Source of the DNA: Spirochaetaceae bacterium
GTDB lineage: Bacteria; Spirochaetota; Spirochaetia; DSM-27196; SKKC01
Direction of reading: 5' to 3'
NCBI GenBank assembly: GCA_007694005.1
Contig: RECN01000056.1
Coordinates: 1 to 55,121 of the forward strand
Length of the DNA: 55,121 nucleotides
The notes below the pieces were generated by a model. That model was given only the letters and a program-made list of their open reading frames with translations. It was not told the DNA's origin and searched no databases. A program made the position numbers and the translations under genes. Shown here in pieces: positions 7,812 through 16,222 of this stretch. Numbering within the stretch: the first letter of the stretch is position 1; every line of letters starts with the position of its first letter.

Positions 7812-8885
7812 CTACCGCCAGTCGTCCGGGATAATCAAGTGCGCGTAGCGTGGGAAGCAGGCAAGCAGATCCGCCGTCGCCTGTATGTCCCGTACGTGAC
7901 ACATCTGCACGGTTGAGTGCATGTATCTGGTCGGGGCGCCTATTGTAGTCGCCTTCGCCCCGAATCCAGCTCGCTGTACCGCCGACGCGTCAGTTCCACC
8001 GCCGATGTTGCGCTGGTAGGGAATACCGTGCTTCTCGCAGGTTTCCATGAGCCCGCGCAGCAGGTCGCGATCGCCAATCGTCCGGTTATCCATAAGATAG
8101 ATGCCGGTTCCACCGCCGAGCGGGCATTGCTCCTGAGTCGTTTTTGCAAAGGGGATGTCGCCGGGCAGGCTGCCGTCTATCGCGACGCAGATATCGGCCT
8201 CGATCGCGTGGGCCGCAGTCGGGACTCCGCGCACACCGACTTCTTCCTGGACGCTGCTTACCGCATAGACGTCGACGGTGTTGTCCTCGATCCTTCGAAA
8301 CGAATCGATGAGCGAGTACGTTCCGATGCGATCGTCGAAGTTGCGGCCTGTGACAATCTCGTCGTTCAGTATTTCGAAGGTCTTAGACAGACTGATGGCA
8401 TCGCCAACCTGCACGACCGCGCGAACGCGCTCGGCGGAAAGGCCGGTGTCCACGAAGAGTTCGTCGATCGGTATGACACGTTTCCTGTCTTCGGGGTCGG
8501 TCAGCCAGCCTGGTTTGGTTGGAATGACGCCCTCGAGGCGTGTCGTCTTTCCGCCGGAAGTGCCGTGTATGGTCACACGGTGACTTGGAAGCGTGCGTGC
8601 GTCGAAGCCGCCGACGGTCGCAAAAGAGATGAAGCCCCGCTCATCAATGTGTCTGACCATGAATCCGATCTCGTCAATGTGCGCCGAGTAGAGCAGGCGC
8701 AACGGCCTTTCACGGCTGGGTTTGCGCGCCTTCCTGAGCGCAATGACGTTCCCCATGCGGTCGGTCCATATCTCATCTGCGTAGGGACGCAGCTCTTCCC
8801 GCACGAGCTCCTGCGCGTCGTGTTCAAATCCCGATACTCCCGGGATGTTCGATATCTTCTTCAGTAGATCCATTCGTAATTCCAT
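7812..8885 (-). CDS. M42-family aminopeptidase (glutamyl aminopeptidase / endoglucanase-annotated type)
   Basis: A 357-residue cytoplasmic metallo-aminopeptidase of family M42. The two-metal site is recognisable: a first His in SAHIDEIGFM, the bridging Asp in GRNFDDRIG, the catalytic Glu pair in SVQEEVGVRG, an Asp in CVAIDGSLPGD, and a late His in YMHSTVQMCH. M42 enzymes form large self-compartmentalising complexes that trim short peptides. A strong GGGAGG Shine-Dalgarno precedes the ATG at 8885. It is divergent from the aldo/keto reductase (29 bases between starts) and convergent with the mutarotase. It adds to the set of intracellular peptidases in this block. Some family members are annotated as endoglucanases, which is historical. 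Confidence 0.93.
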   Translation of the reverse strand: MELRMDLLKKISNIPGVSGFEHDAQELVREELRPYADEIWTDRMGNVIALRKARKPSRERPLRLLYSAHIDEIGFMVRHIDERGFISFATVGGFDARTLPSHRVTIHGTSGGKTTRLEGVIPTKPGWLTDPEDRKRVIPIDELFVDTGLSAERVRAVVQVGDAISLSKTFEILNDEIVTGRNFDDRIGTYSLIDSFRRIEDNTVDVYAVSSVQEEVGVRGVPTAAHAIEADICVAIDGSLPGDIPFAKTTQEQCPLGGGTGIYLMDNRTIGDRDLLRGLMETCEKHGIPYQRNIGGGTDASAVQRAGFGAKATTIGAPTRYMHSTVQMCHVRDIQATADLLACFPRYAHLIIPDDWR

Positions 8886-8914
8886 TTTTCCTCCCTCACG
8901 AGTAGTCTGTTTCT

Positions 8915-9883
8915 ATGATTCAGTCTGATGTTCGAAGCTGTGGCTCGCGTGGTCTGACCCTCACGCGGCTTGGTCTTGGTGGAGCAGCCCTCGGCCGGGG
9001 ACCCGCATCCCCCGAAGCCGATGAAGCCGGTGCGAAGACGCTTGAAGCCGCGTACCGCCTCGGAATCCGGCATGTCGACACCTCGCCGGCCTACGGCGAA
9101 AGCGAGCGTCGACTGGGAATCGCGCTTCGTCGAAACACGTTCCCGGATCTCACGATCTCTACGAAGGTCGGTACGCATCCGGATCGCCGATTCAGCTACG
9201 TCGCCGACGACATCAGATGGTCGCTCGAGAACAGCCTCAAGACGCTTGGTCGATCGTACGTGGATATCGCGCTCATCCACGATCCGCCGTCGCTTGAGCC
9301 GGCGCTCGCTTCCGGAGACGGCTTCGATGCGCTCCACCGCCTGCGCGAGGAGGGCTTGTGCCGAAACGTTGGACTCGGCGTTCACAGCCACGAGTTTCAC
9401 TACCGCGCGATCGATGCCGGTGCGGTCGACATCATTCTGCCCTACGGCGACTTCAATATCGTCCGGCGTACGGGTACCCGGCTCATGCAGTACGCACAGG
9501 ACCACGGCGTCGGCGTTCTGCTCGGGTCGCCGATGATGCACGGTCTGCTCGCGGCCGACGAAGAACCGGCAAAGGTGCTCGAACGGCGTCCGAACCTTCT
9601 GAACTGGTATACCGAGCGTGATATTGCGGTCGCTCAGGAGTGGTACGGTTGGTGCCGGGACCGCGAGGTCTCCATGCGACACCTCAATATGCAGTTTGTC
9701 CTGGGCTCCGGTCTCGCAGATTGTGTGCTGACCGGTGCTCTGGACGCCACGGAGATCGATACCAACGTTCACGAAGCGGTGACCCCCGTGCCGCAGGAGA
9801 TCTGGTCCGCGGCCATAGCGCGGATCGCAGATCTTGACGCTGCATCCGGGGAGGCGACACCGGAAGACGGAGATTTCGCCTGA
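8915..9883 (+). CDS. Aldo/keto reductase, D-threo-aldose/L-fucose dehydrogenase-like
   Basis: A 322-residue NAD(P)-dependent aldo/keto reductase. The AKR tetrad is visible: Asp and Tyr in VDTSPAYGESE, Lys in STKVGTHPD and His in LIHDPP. The barrel begins with TRLGLGGAALG. The short AKR form with this N-terminus includes D-threo-aldose 1-dehydrogenases that oxidise L-fucose to L-fuconolactone. With the lactonase at 26941-27813 and fucosidase at 25493-26944, that role fits but is inference. No Shine-Dalgarno is evident before the ATG. It is divergent from the M42 gene and convergent with the aldehyde dehydrogenase, 16 bases apart. I found no TTGTYGACAA site upstream, so it may be outside the GntR regulon. 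Confidence 0.88.
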   Translation: MIQSDVRSCGSRGLTLTRLGLGGAALGRGPASPEADEAGAKTLEAAYRLGIRHVDTSPAYGESERRLGIALRRNTFPDLTISTKVGTHPDRRFSYVADDIRWSLENSLKTLGRSYVDIALIHDPPSLEPALASGDGFDALHRLREEGLCRNVGLGVHSHEFHYRAIDAGAVDIILPYGDFNIVRRTGTRLMQYAQDHGVGVLLGSPMMHGLLAADEEPAKVLERRPNLLNWYTERDIAVAQEWYGWCRDREVSMRHLNMQFVLGSGLADCVLTGALDATEIDTNVHEAVTPVPQEIWSAAIARIADLDAASGEATPEDGDFA

Positions 9884-9899
9884 AAGCGCAGTACGTCGA

Positions 9900-11426
9900 C
9901 TACTCGAGTCGCGCGTCAATCTCACGCTCACCGAGGTCGAGCCATATGGTTTTCGTTTCCGTGTACTGGTCGAACGCGTGCAGACCGTTATCGCGTCCTC
10001 CGAATCCGGAGAGCTTATAGCCGCCGAACGGAGTCGTAATGTCGCCTTCGCAGTAGGAGTTCACCGTAACCGTTCCCGCCTGTATTCTGCGCGCTGCACG
10101 CAGAGCTTTTTTGCCGTGCGCACAGAACACGGTCGCGTGCAGACCGTATACGGTATCGTTCGCGAGGGTGATCGCCTCATCATCACTGCCGACGCTGTGT
10201 ATCGTGAGCACCGGTCCGAAGATTTCGTCTTTCGCGATCGTCATGTCGGGCGTGACCTTGTCGAAGACCGTGGGGGCGATAAAAAGCCCCGATCCGATGT
10301 CGAGCGCTTCGCCTCCGGCTATGACCTCGGCTCCTTCCTTGCGACCGATTTCGATGTAGCTCATGACATCGTCGAAGTGTTTCCGTGAGACCATGGACCC
10401 GAGTCCGTTCTGCGGGTCAAGCGGATCTCCGATCTTCCAGTCGCGAAGCTTTTCGTGAATGCGGCGGCAGAGTTCGTCCTTGTGTTTCCGGTGAACGATC
10501 AGGCGGGAGTTCGACGAGCAGTTCTCGCCCATGTTCCAGAACATCGCCTTGACGACCTGTTCGGCAACGTAATCCAGCTCTTCCGCGTCTTCGAGCACAA
10601 CCGCCGGGTTTTTCCCGCCGAGCTCAAGCGTCACCTTCTTCAGGTTACTGCCGGCGGAATACTCCAGCACGCGCCGACCGATCGCGGTCGAACCGGTGAA
10701 CGAAATTGCGCCGATGTCCGGGTGCGTGCCGAGCGCTTCGCCGACCGTGGAACCGGGTCCGGTGATCACGTTAAACACCCCGGGGGGGACGCCGGCCTCA
10801 CCGGCAAGTTCTGCCACGCGCAGGGCGCTCATGCTCGTCTCGCTCGCCGGCTTGACTATGACGCTGTTCCCTGCGGCCAGCGCTGGTCCGGCCTTCCAAC
10901 CGAGCATCTGCAGGGGGAAGTTCCACGGGAGGACACAGGCGACAACTCCGATCGGCTCACGGACAATAAGTCCCATGGCGTCGTCGGTAGAGGGTGAGAT
11001 CTGGTCGTACAGTTTGTCGCCCGCCTCAGCGTACCAGGCCAGACACTCGAGTGTTTCCGGGAAGTCTATCGTTGCGATTTCGCGTATCGGTTTTCCGCTG
11101 TCGAGGCTTTCGAGAACCTGCAGCTCGTAGCGGTTCCGCTTCATGAGTTTGACAAGCTTGATAAGAATCTCTTTTCGCTCGCCCGGATGCATGCGGGACC
11201 AGACTCCGCTCTCGAACGCCTGTCGGGCCTTCTTGACTGCGTAGTCGACGTCGGTCTTATCGCAGGAAGCAATCTCGGCGATCACTTCTCCGGTTGCAGG
11301 ATTGGTTGTCGGGTAGGTCTTTCCCGACTTCGCCGAGGTGAACTTCCCGTTGATGTACGAGTTCGTCATTGGCACGATGCCGTCGGCGATTGCATGGTAC
11401 TCGTCGCGAGATAATAGATCATGCAT
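9900..11426 (-). CDS. NAD(P)-dependent aldehyde dehydrogenase
   Basis: A 508-residue aldehyde dehydrogenase superfamily enzyme. The catalytic Cys is in NMGENCSSNSRL (about residue 305), the general-base Glu in VTLELGGKNPA, the cofactor-fold motif in SFTGSTAIGRR, and the PWNFPL and EIFGPVL motifs are present. The GGAG-preceded ATG at 11426 overlaps the upstream lyase gene by eight bases, so I prefer it to an upstream start. It is the second gene of a two-gene unit with the DHDPS-family protein. This pairing is familiar where the lyase yields an aldehyde (lactaldehyde or alpha-ketoglutarate semialdehyde) that the dehydrogenase oxidises to an acid. The actual substrate cannot be read from the sequence; annotation as betaine- or gamma-aminobutyraldehyde dehydrogenase would be overprecise. 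Confidence 0.93.
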   Translation of the reverse strand: MHDLLSRDEYHAIADGIVPMTNSYINGKFTSAKSGKTYPTTNPATGEVIAEIASCDKTDVDYAVKKARQAFESGVWSRMHPGERKEILIKLVKLMKRNRYELQVLESLDSGKPIREIATIDFPETLECLAWYAEAGDKLYDQISPSTDDAMGLIVREPIGVVACVLPWNFPLQMLGWKAGPALAAGNSVIVKPASETSMSALRVAELAGEAGVPPGVFNVITGPGSTVGEALGTHPDIGAISFTGSTAIGRRVLEYSAGSNLKKVTLELGGKNPAVVLEDAEELDYVAEQVVKAMFWNMGENCSSNSRLIVHRKHKDELCRRIHEKLRDWKIGDPLDPQNGLGSMVSRKHFDDVMSYIEIGRKEGAEVIAGGEALDIGSGLFIAPTVFDKVTPDMTIAKDEIFGPVLTIHSVGSDDEAITLANDTVYGLHATVFCAHGKKALRAARRIQAGTVTVNSYCEGDITTPFGGYKLSGFGGRDNGLHAFDQYTETKTIWLDLGEREIDARLE

Positions 11427-12360
11427 AGCGTTTTTCTCCCTGTTCGCCGGCACTGTGCTCGGAGGCGATTTGACGTATGGAGGTTCGCGCGGTCGCTATG
11501 GCGTCGCGCAAGCTTCGTTTCAGTTCTTTTTTCATGGGCCGTAGTGGTAGTCGTACCGTTTCGCCGGCCGGCAGGCCGTCGAGATCGCAGCCGTACTTTA
11601 CACACTGAACGAACTTTCCACCGCGTTCGAGCACCGTCATGACCGGCAGCATTGCCTTCATGATTCTTCGACCGGTGGCGAAGTCGTTGCGCACGACACA
11701 CGCTTCGAACAGCGCAATGGCCTCCTCGGCGAAGAAGTTTCCGGCGGCACATACCCAGCTCTGCGCGCCCCACGCGAAAAATTCGAGAGCCAGATCGTCT
11801 GCGCCGCAGCTGAGCTGCAGATGAGGAAACTCGCGAGCGAGCATGTGTATGCGTCCGATGTCTCCCGCACTTTCCTTGATCGCGACGAAGCTGCTGCTGC
11901 GGCCGACGCGTTCCAGGAACTCGTGGCCCATCTCTGCGCCCGATCGACCGGGATAGTTGTAAAGCATGATCGGCAGACCGGTGGCTCTGTCAACTTTCAA
12001 GGCGTGAGCCGCAAGTTCTTTCTGATCGGGAATCGAGTAAGGGGGGACGGCAAGCAGAAGTGCTGACGCACCGTGTTCGCGTGCAGAGACGGCGAACTCG
12101 CAGACCTGTTCGGTCCGGATGTTGTTGATCCCCGCGATCCAGGGTACGCGCCCGCCGATAAGCTCGTGCGCGAAGGCGAACTGCCGCGTCTGTTCATCGG
12201 GCGTCAGCGCGTAGTTTTCTCCGGTGGTGCCCCCGATGACAAGCCCGTGAACGCCGGCGGCGATCAGGTGCTCAAGCATTATTCCGTACGATTTCTCATC
12301 CACGGAATAATCAGGGTGGAACGGTGTAATTACCGGAACATAGATTCCGTGGAACTTCAT
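11419..12360 (-). CDS. Dihydrodipicolinate synthase (DapA)-family lyase/aldolase
   Basis: A 313-residue class I, Schiff-base enzyme of the DHDPS/N-acetylneuraminate lyase family. The signature GGTTGENYALTPDEQ, the catalytic Tyr in YNYPGRSG and the Schiff-base Lys162 in AIKESAGD are all present. Members cleave or dehydrate 2-keto acids: 2-keto-3-deoxy sugar acid aldolases, 5-keto-4-deoxyglucarate dehydratase, and hydroxyproline-pathway deaminase. Here it is translationally coupled to an aldehyde dehydrogenase, so an aldehyde or semialdehyde product is likely. One candidate route is 2-keto-3-deoxy-L-fuconate to pyruvate and lactaldehyde; another is the alpha-ketoglutarate semialdehyde pathway. 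A biosynthetic dapA is unlikely in this setting. Its promoter carries a TTGTCGACAG site, which suggests control by the GntR regulator at 16223. Confidence 0.9.
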   Translation of the reverse strand: MKFHGIYVPVITPFHPDYSVDEKSYGIMLEHLIAAGVHGLVIGGTTGENYALTPDEQTRQFAFAHELIGGRVPWIAGINNIRTEQVCEFAVSAREHGASALLLAVPPYSIPDQKELAAHALKVDRATGLPIMLYNYPGRSGAEMGHEFLERVGRSSSFVAIKESAGDIGRIHMLAREFPHLQLSCGADDLALEFFAWGAQSWVCAAGNFFAEEAIALFEACVVRNDFATGRRIMKAMLPVMTVLERGGKFVQCVKYGCDLDGLPAGETVRLPLRPMKKELKRSLRDAIATARTSIRQIASEHSAGEQGEKRYA

Positions 12361-12403
12361 GAGAAACCCTCAGTAATAATATTAATGATAACAATAAATA
12401 ACA

Positions 12404-12422
12404 TTGTCGACAGAATAGTATA
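12404..12422 (-). promoter_or_regulatory. Promoter and putative GntR operator for the DHDPS-family/ALDH operon
   Basis: In the 100-base gap upstream of the DHDPS-family gene, a minus-strand TATACT -10 box (12417-12422) is followed by TTGTCGACAG on the plus strand (12404-12413), covering the expected transcription start. The palindrome differs by one base from TTGTCGACAA at 14990-14999. FadR-subfamily GntR proteins bind TNGTNNACNA-like palindromes, so repression by the nearby GntR protein is a reasonable inference. No convincing -35 was seen. Confidence 0.55.
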
Positions 12423-12460
12423 ATTCGGAACGGCGCGCAACTGATTGGTGGCCCGCACGC

Positions 12461-13606
12461 TCAACACCATGAGCCGAGCTCGGTTGTCTCTTCGAGTATG
12501 GCCTGAAGCGTATCCGGATTCAGACGCGAAAGCGCCTCGTCCACGAAAAGACCGTCTTTCCGCCAGAGCTTCCCGTCGAGATAGATCTCTCCACCGCTGT
12601 ACGGGGGGAGGTGACTCTGCACAATGTCCCAGTGAACACTCGACAGGCGACCGCTGCTGTCCCTCCCGCCAGGGGTAAAGTGGAGACTGCCGGCCATTTT
12701 CTCATCGTACAAGGTATCGATCATGTGATGCCGCAGGTAGGGGTTCACACCAATCGCGAACTCGCCGATGTGCCGTGCGCCTTCGTCGGTATCGAGAATT
12801 GCTTCCATGTTCTCCCGTTCATCCGCTTCTACTTCGATGATCTTCCCGTCCTTGAAGGTCAGTGCGATATCGCGAAAGACCAGTCCCTGGTGACTCGAGG
12901 GCACGTTGTAGGCGATTCTCCCGTTTGCAGACTCGCGCACGATGGTCATTGCGGTCTCTCCGTCCGGAATGTTCCAGGTGCCGGCGCTGATATCGGTGGT
13001 CAGACCGGCAATTGAGAACGAAAGATCCGTTCCGGGGGCCACGATGCGCACGTCGTTCGCGTTGTCTATTGCTTCTTTCAGGGGTTCCATTTCACGGTGG
13101 AGCACCGTGAAGTTCATGGTTGAAAGCTTGAAAAAGAGGTCGGTGAACGCATCGGTACTCATTCCACCCTGTTGCGCGAGCGACTTGGAGGGGTAGCGTA
13201 TGATAGTCGTATTGGCGCCGTCTTTACGCCCTTCCTTACCCATGCGAATGTGCAGGTGGCCGAAGTACCGCAGGTTTTCAGGTGGAACGTCAGCGAGTTC
13301 ACTCCAGTTTTCCTGGCCACGGATCTGAAGGACGTGGTCCATCTCGCGACGAATGGCAGCTTTATGCGTAAACCAGAGGTCCATCTGTTCCTTCGTCGCC
13401 TGCCTGAGCCAGTTCGCGCGCACACGGATCGACTCGTGAATCATGTACGGAAGCGCACCGACATCGTTGAGTGCGTCGATTACCTCAATAATAAGTTCCT
13501 CGCACTCGTCGAGCGCGTCGATCATTACTTTTGCGCCGGGTTTAACCTTGAGCGCGTGTCGCACAATGATCCGTGCGGTTGCCGCCATTCTTGGGTCGCG
13601 TAGCAT
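12461..13606 (-). CDS. M29-family metallo-aminopeptidase (AmpS/thermophilic aminopeptidase type)
   Basis: A 381-residue protein of the M29 aminopeptidase family. It has the domain order and conserved acidic/His segments of that family: TWNIPDGETAMTIVRESANG, GEFAIGVNPYL, TLYDEKMAGSLHF and SSVHWDIV, which supply metal ligands. M29 enzymes remove N-terminal residues from short peptides in the cytoplasm. A GGAG Shine-Dalgarno lies nine bases before the ATG at 13606. It lies 14 bases downstream of the M24B homologue, clearly in one operon, and upstream of the DHDPS/ALDH pair on the same strand. Together with the M42 and M24B genes and the peptide-type transporter it points to peptide or peptide-conjugate use. 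Confidence 0.85.
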   Translation of the reverse strand: MLRDPRMAATARIIVRHALKVKPGAKVMIDALDECEELIIEVIDALNDVGALPYMIHESIRVRANWLRQATKEQMDLWFTHKAAIRREMDHVLQIRGQENWSELADVPPENLRYFGHLHIRMGKEGRKDGANTTIIRYPSKSLAQQGGMSTDAFTDLFFKLSTMNFTVLHREMEPLKEAIDNANDVRIVAPGTDLSFSIAGLTTDISAGTWNIPDGETAMTIVRESANGRIAYNVPSSHQGLVFRDIALTFKDGKIIEVEADERENMEAILDTDEGARHIGEFAIGVNPYLRHHMIDTLYDEKMAGSLHFTPGGRDSSGRLSSVHWDIVQSHLPPYSGGEIYLDGKLWRKDGLFVDEALSRLNPDTLQAILEETTELGSWC

Positions 13607-13620
13607 AGTTTTTGTCTCCT

Positions 13621-14979
13621 TCAGCAGAGTGGGATGAGCGGGAAGGCGTCGGCAGGAAACGCCTGCAACAGGCCATCTTCTTTCATGAGGGCTTCAATCT
13701 CGTCGAGTTCCAGCGGAGCGTCTTCAGTGAAGTTCTCAACGCCATTTTCGGTCACGACAATCGTATCCTCGACACGGAGGTACATCTTCTCTTCGGGAAG
13801 TCGTATCTGTGGATCGAGCGCGAGTACAACCCCCGGCACGAGAGGTTTTCCGCGGTAGTGGCCGTCGTCGTGGCAGGCGAGCCCGACCGGATGCGACATG
13901 TGGTAGGGGAAGTCAAGCGACCACTGCGCAGCCCTCTCAAAGCTCGGCCGCTTCCATTTCGTCGCCGAGGCAATCTTTTTCATTCGTGCAGCGACTGTCA
14001 GGCGGATTTCTTCGTCGGTCAGCCCCGGTTTGATCTCTTCGAGGTAGGCCTTATGAAAGTCCACCATGAACCCGTAGAGCTGTCTCTGTTCGTCGGTATA
14101 GCTTCCGTTCACGGGCCACATCCGGGTTATGTCGCTCGCATAGTATCGGTAATCCGGAGCACAGTCGCCGAGCATGAGCTCGCCGTTTTTCAGTACAGAG
14201 CTGTTCGCTGCGTAGTGGCCGTGCCAGGCGTTCGCGCCCGAGGCCATGATCGCGTTGTACGCCCGTCCCCGGGCACCGTGACTCATGTACACGTAGTCGA
14301 GTACCGCCGCGAGCTGATACTCGTAGACGCCTTCACGCGTTGACTTAATGGCTTCGATCAGAGCGCGTGCCGTCAGTTTGCCTGAGCGTCGCAGGAGGTC
14401 GATTTCATGAGCGTCTTTGACGACTCGCATGTCGTTCAGAATGGGCGCGAGGTCGACAATGTCGGCGATCGGGTAGCGTTTCCTGAGCAGCTCGATGAAG
14501 TGCGCAAAACGGTCCAGTGTTCCATCCCAGGGGTCGGAGAAGCGTCCAATTCTCCCGGCGATGTGTGTATCCCAGCTCGTCATCGAAGCAGCGCCTTCGC
14601 GGAATGGCGTGTAGATGCGTGCAACACGCTCGAGTCGAGATGCAAGTTTCTCAACACCGAGCACTTCGTCAACGCCGCTCGCCGCAATTACCTTGTCTGC
14701 CGTCTCCACCGAAGGGATTTCGCCGCTGTTGTCGCGCTCTGTTTCAGACTGATGCGGCAGGAACAGCGTGGTTGTATTATTGCGTGTATCGAAGAGCAGG
14801 TAAGACTGCGGTGACTCAACGCCGCACAGGTAGTAGAAATCGTTTGCCTGACGGAACAGCTTCAGACCGTTCTCTTCCGGTGCACCGGCGACGACAGCGA
14901 CAGAGTTCGCGTCCATCTGCTCGAGTACCCGACGGCGTCGGTCCCGGTACCCGTCGGCAGCAAGTATTGGATTGTACAT
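13621..14979 (-). CDS. M24B-family peptidase (Xaa-Pro aminopeptidase-like), copy 1
   Basis: A 452-residue protein with a creatinase-type N-domain and a pita-bread C-domain. Metal ligands equivalent to E. coli PepP are visible: Asp272 (LGDCAP), Asp283 (ASDITR), His363 (SHPVGL) and Glu404 (RVEDTI). The remaining ligand, Glu in PepP (EPG), is Asp389 (ALDPQI). The same change occurs in the paralogue at 22965. The substrate may therefore differ from ordinary Xaa-Pro peptides. I chose the ATG at 14979, not 14985, because AAGGAG directly abuts the latter. The gene is first in an operon with the M29 peptidase and divergent from an enolase-superfamily gene. A perfect palindromic operator overlaps its leader at 14990-14999. 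Confidence 0.85.
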   Translation of the reverse strand: MYNPILAADGYRDRRRRVLEQMDANSVAVVAGAPEENGLKLFRQANDFYYLCGVESPQSYLLFDTRNNTTTLFLPHQSETERDNSGEIPSVETADKVIAASGVDEVLGVEKLASRLERVARIYTPFREGAASMTSWDTHIAGRIGRFSDPWDGTLDRFAHFIELLRKRYPIADIVDLAPILNDMRVVKDAHEIDLLRRSGKLTARALIEAIKSTREGVYEYQLAAVLDYVYMSHGARGRAYNAIMASGANAWHGHYAANSSVLKNGELMLGDCAPDYRYYASDITRMWPVNGSYTDEQRQLYGFMVDFHKAYLEEIKPGLTDEEIRLTVAARMKKIASATKWKRPSFERAAQWSLDFPYHMSHPVGLACHDDGHYRGKPLVPGVVLALDPQIRLPEEKMYLRVEDTIVVTENGVENFTEDAPLELDEIEALMKEDGLLQAFPADAFPLIPLC

Positions 14980-14989
14980 TAACATCTCC

Positions 14990-14999
14990 TTGTCGACAA
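14990..14999. promoter_or_regulatory. Perfect palindrome TTGTCGACAA, putative GntR operator
   Basis: A ten-base perfect palindrome lies in the 63-base divergent region between the M24B copy 1 and enolase-superfamily copy 1 genes, adjacent to the M24B Shine-Dalgarno. One-mismatch versions are found at 12404-12413 and 17163-17172. It fits the TNGTNNACNA pattern typical of FadR-subfamily GntR regulators, one of which is encoded just downstream at 16223. A second possible half-site, TTGTAC, lies at 15011-15016. Confidence 0.6.
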
Positions 15000-15006
15000 T
15001 GTATCA

Positions 15007-15035
15007 TTGTTTGTACGATGATGTAATGCTAATAT
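15007..15035 (+). promoter_or_regulatory. Promoter of enolase-superfamily gene 1, possibly leaderless
   Basis: TTGTTT (15007-15012) and TAATAT (15030-15035) are separated by 17 bases, a reasonable sigma-70-type pair. The predicted start of transcription, about seven bases after the -10, coincides with the ATG at 15043. No Shine-Dalgarno precedes that ATG, so a leaderless message is suggested. Confidence 0.45.
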
Positions 15036-15042
15036 ACGCGAC

Positions 15043-16218
15043 ATGAAAATAACACAGGTCGAGACTATTCCCGTCAGCCTTCCGGTTGGTAACTTTTCCG
15101 ATGGCTTCAGCAAGGTCGGTGCAGTTCCACCGCCGCCCCGTTTCGACGCAGGCAGGTCTCGACTGCGCCGTTCGGATCCCTCGCAGCAGATCGTCCTGTC
15201 GAACGTCATAGTGAAAATCCATACCGACGAAGGCTTTGTTGGGGTCGGCGAGGCTGCGTGTGACGCCACCGAGCCGGTTCGCAACGTAAAGAACATGATC
15301 GATAGACACATGGCCCCGCAGCTGGTCGGTGAGAATCCGCTGGACTGGGAGTTTCTGATCGATCGTGTATCGTGGGACGCGCCGCGGGGGGCAACACGGC
15401 ACGCTACCGCAGGGATCGATCTGGCGCTTCACGACCTCGTCGGGAAAGTACTTGGCGTTCCCGTGTACGCGCTCATAGGCGGACTGCGGCGCGACAGGGT
15501 TCTCGCCTCCATCGAGGTACCAAAGAATACGCCACAGCTGCAGGTCGAGCACTGTGCCGAGTACTACGAACAGGGGGTCCGCGGATTCAAGCTGAAGGTC
15601 GGTTCGAACGCGTATCTTGACGCGGAGTCGGTTATCGCGGTGAGCGAACGATTCGGACCAGAGATCAGTCTGCGGGCAGACGCCAACTGCGGCTACACGG
15701 TGAAAGACGCCAGAACCTTCTGTCGCATAGTCGAGGCCAGCGGTGTGAAGCTTGAGGTTCTCGAGCAGCCGGTGGCCAAGCTTGATCTCGATGGGCTGCG
15801 AGCGGTCCGTGACGCGACTGATATACCGATTGAAGCAGATGAAAGCGCATTCAGCCTCGGCATGGTCTATAGACTGCTTGCCGCCGAGGCAGTCGATCTC
15901 ATTAATACAAAGTGTGCAAAAGCCTTAGGGATCAAGGGCGTTCGCGAGTGGGCGACCGTTGCGCGAGCTGCCGGTACTGGTATTGTCGTCGGTACCGAGT
16001 GGGGCTGCGCGGGCATCGTCGCGGCAAAGCTGCACTTAGGGGCCGCGATCGTGAATGCGGACCCCGTGGTCGAGTTTACTGAGATCATGATTCACGAAAT
16101 GCTTCATAAGGAGCCTATTGTCCTGGAAGACGGATATATTCGTGTGCCGGTACTACCGGGTCTCGGGATTGAGCTCGACGAGGAGAAGGTAGAGCGCGTG
16201 CGATTGCGCGACGCGTAA
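15043..16218 (+). CDS. Enolase-superfamily enzyme, muconate-lactonizing (MLE) subgroup, copy 1
   Basis: A 391-residue enolase-superfamily enzyme. Catalytic and metal residues are Lys183-x-Lys185 (FKLKVG), Asp213 (RADANCGY), Glu241 (LEQPV), Asp266 (EADES) and Lys290 (INTKCAK). A lysine at the sixth strand, with no Asp-Arg-Gly-Gly or His-Asp dyad, places it in the MLE subgroup rather than the sugar-acid dehydratase (mandelate racemase) subgroup. MLE members include dipeptide epimerases and hydroxyproline/betaine epimerases or dehydratases. The C-terminal DxD motif of Ala-Glu epimerases is not evident, so the substrate is unknown. It is divergent from M24B copy 1 and followed after four bases by the GntR gene. 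The paralogue at 24302 is also next to an M24B gene. Confidence 0.88.
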   Translation: MKITQVETIPVSLPVGNFSDGFSKVGAVPPPPRFDAGRSRLRRSDPSQQIVLSNVIVKIHTDEGFVGVGEAACDATEPVRNVKNMIDRHMAPQLVGENPLDWEFLIDRVSWDAPRGATRHATAGIDLALHDLVGKVLGVPVYALIGGLRRDRVLASIEVPKNTPQLQVEHCAEYYEQGVRGFKLKVGSNAYLDAESVIAVSERFGPEISLRADANCGYTVKDARTFCRIVEASGVKLEVLEQPVAKLDLDGLRAVRDATDIPIEADESAFSLGMVYRLLAAEAVDLINTKCAKALGIKGVREWATVARAAGTGIVVGTEWGCAGIVAAKLHLGAAIVNADPVVEFTEIMIHEMLHKEPIVLEDGYIRVPVLPGLGIELDEEKVERVRLRDA

Positions 16219-16222
16219 ATAC

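Noticed and set aside
7917-8867. A 316-codon plus-strand open frame opposite the M42 peptidase
   Set aside because: It is an antisense shadow with no Shine-Dalgarno and no recognisable domain.
8861-9931. A 356-codon open frame on the minus strand opposite the aldo/keto reductase gene
   Set aside because: It mirrors the codon periodicity of the real gene on the plus strand, and its translation shows no family motif.
11419-12360. Assignment as biosynthetic dapA
   Set aside because: It is coupled to an aldehyde dehydrogenase in a catabolic locus; the family alone does not show lysine biosynthesis.
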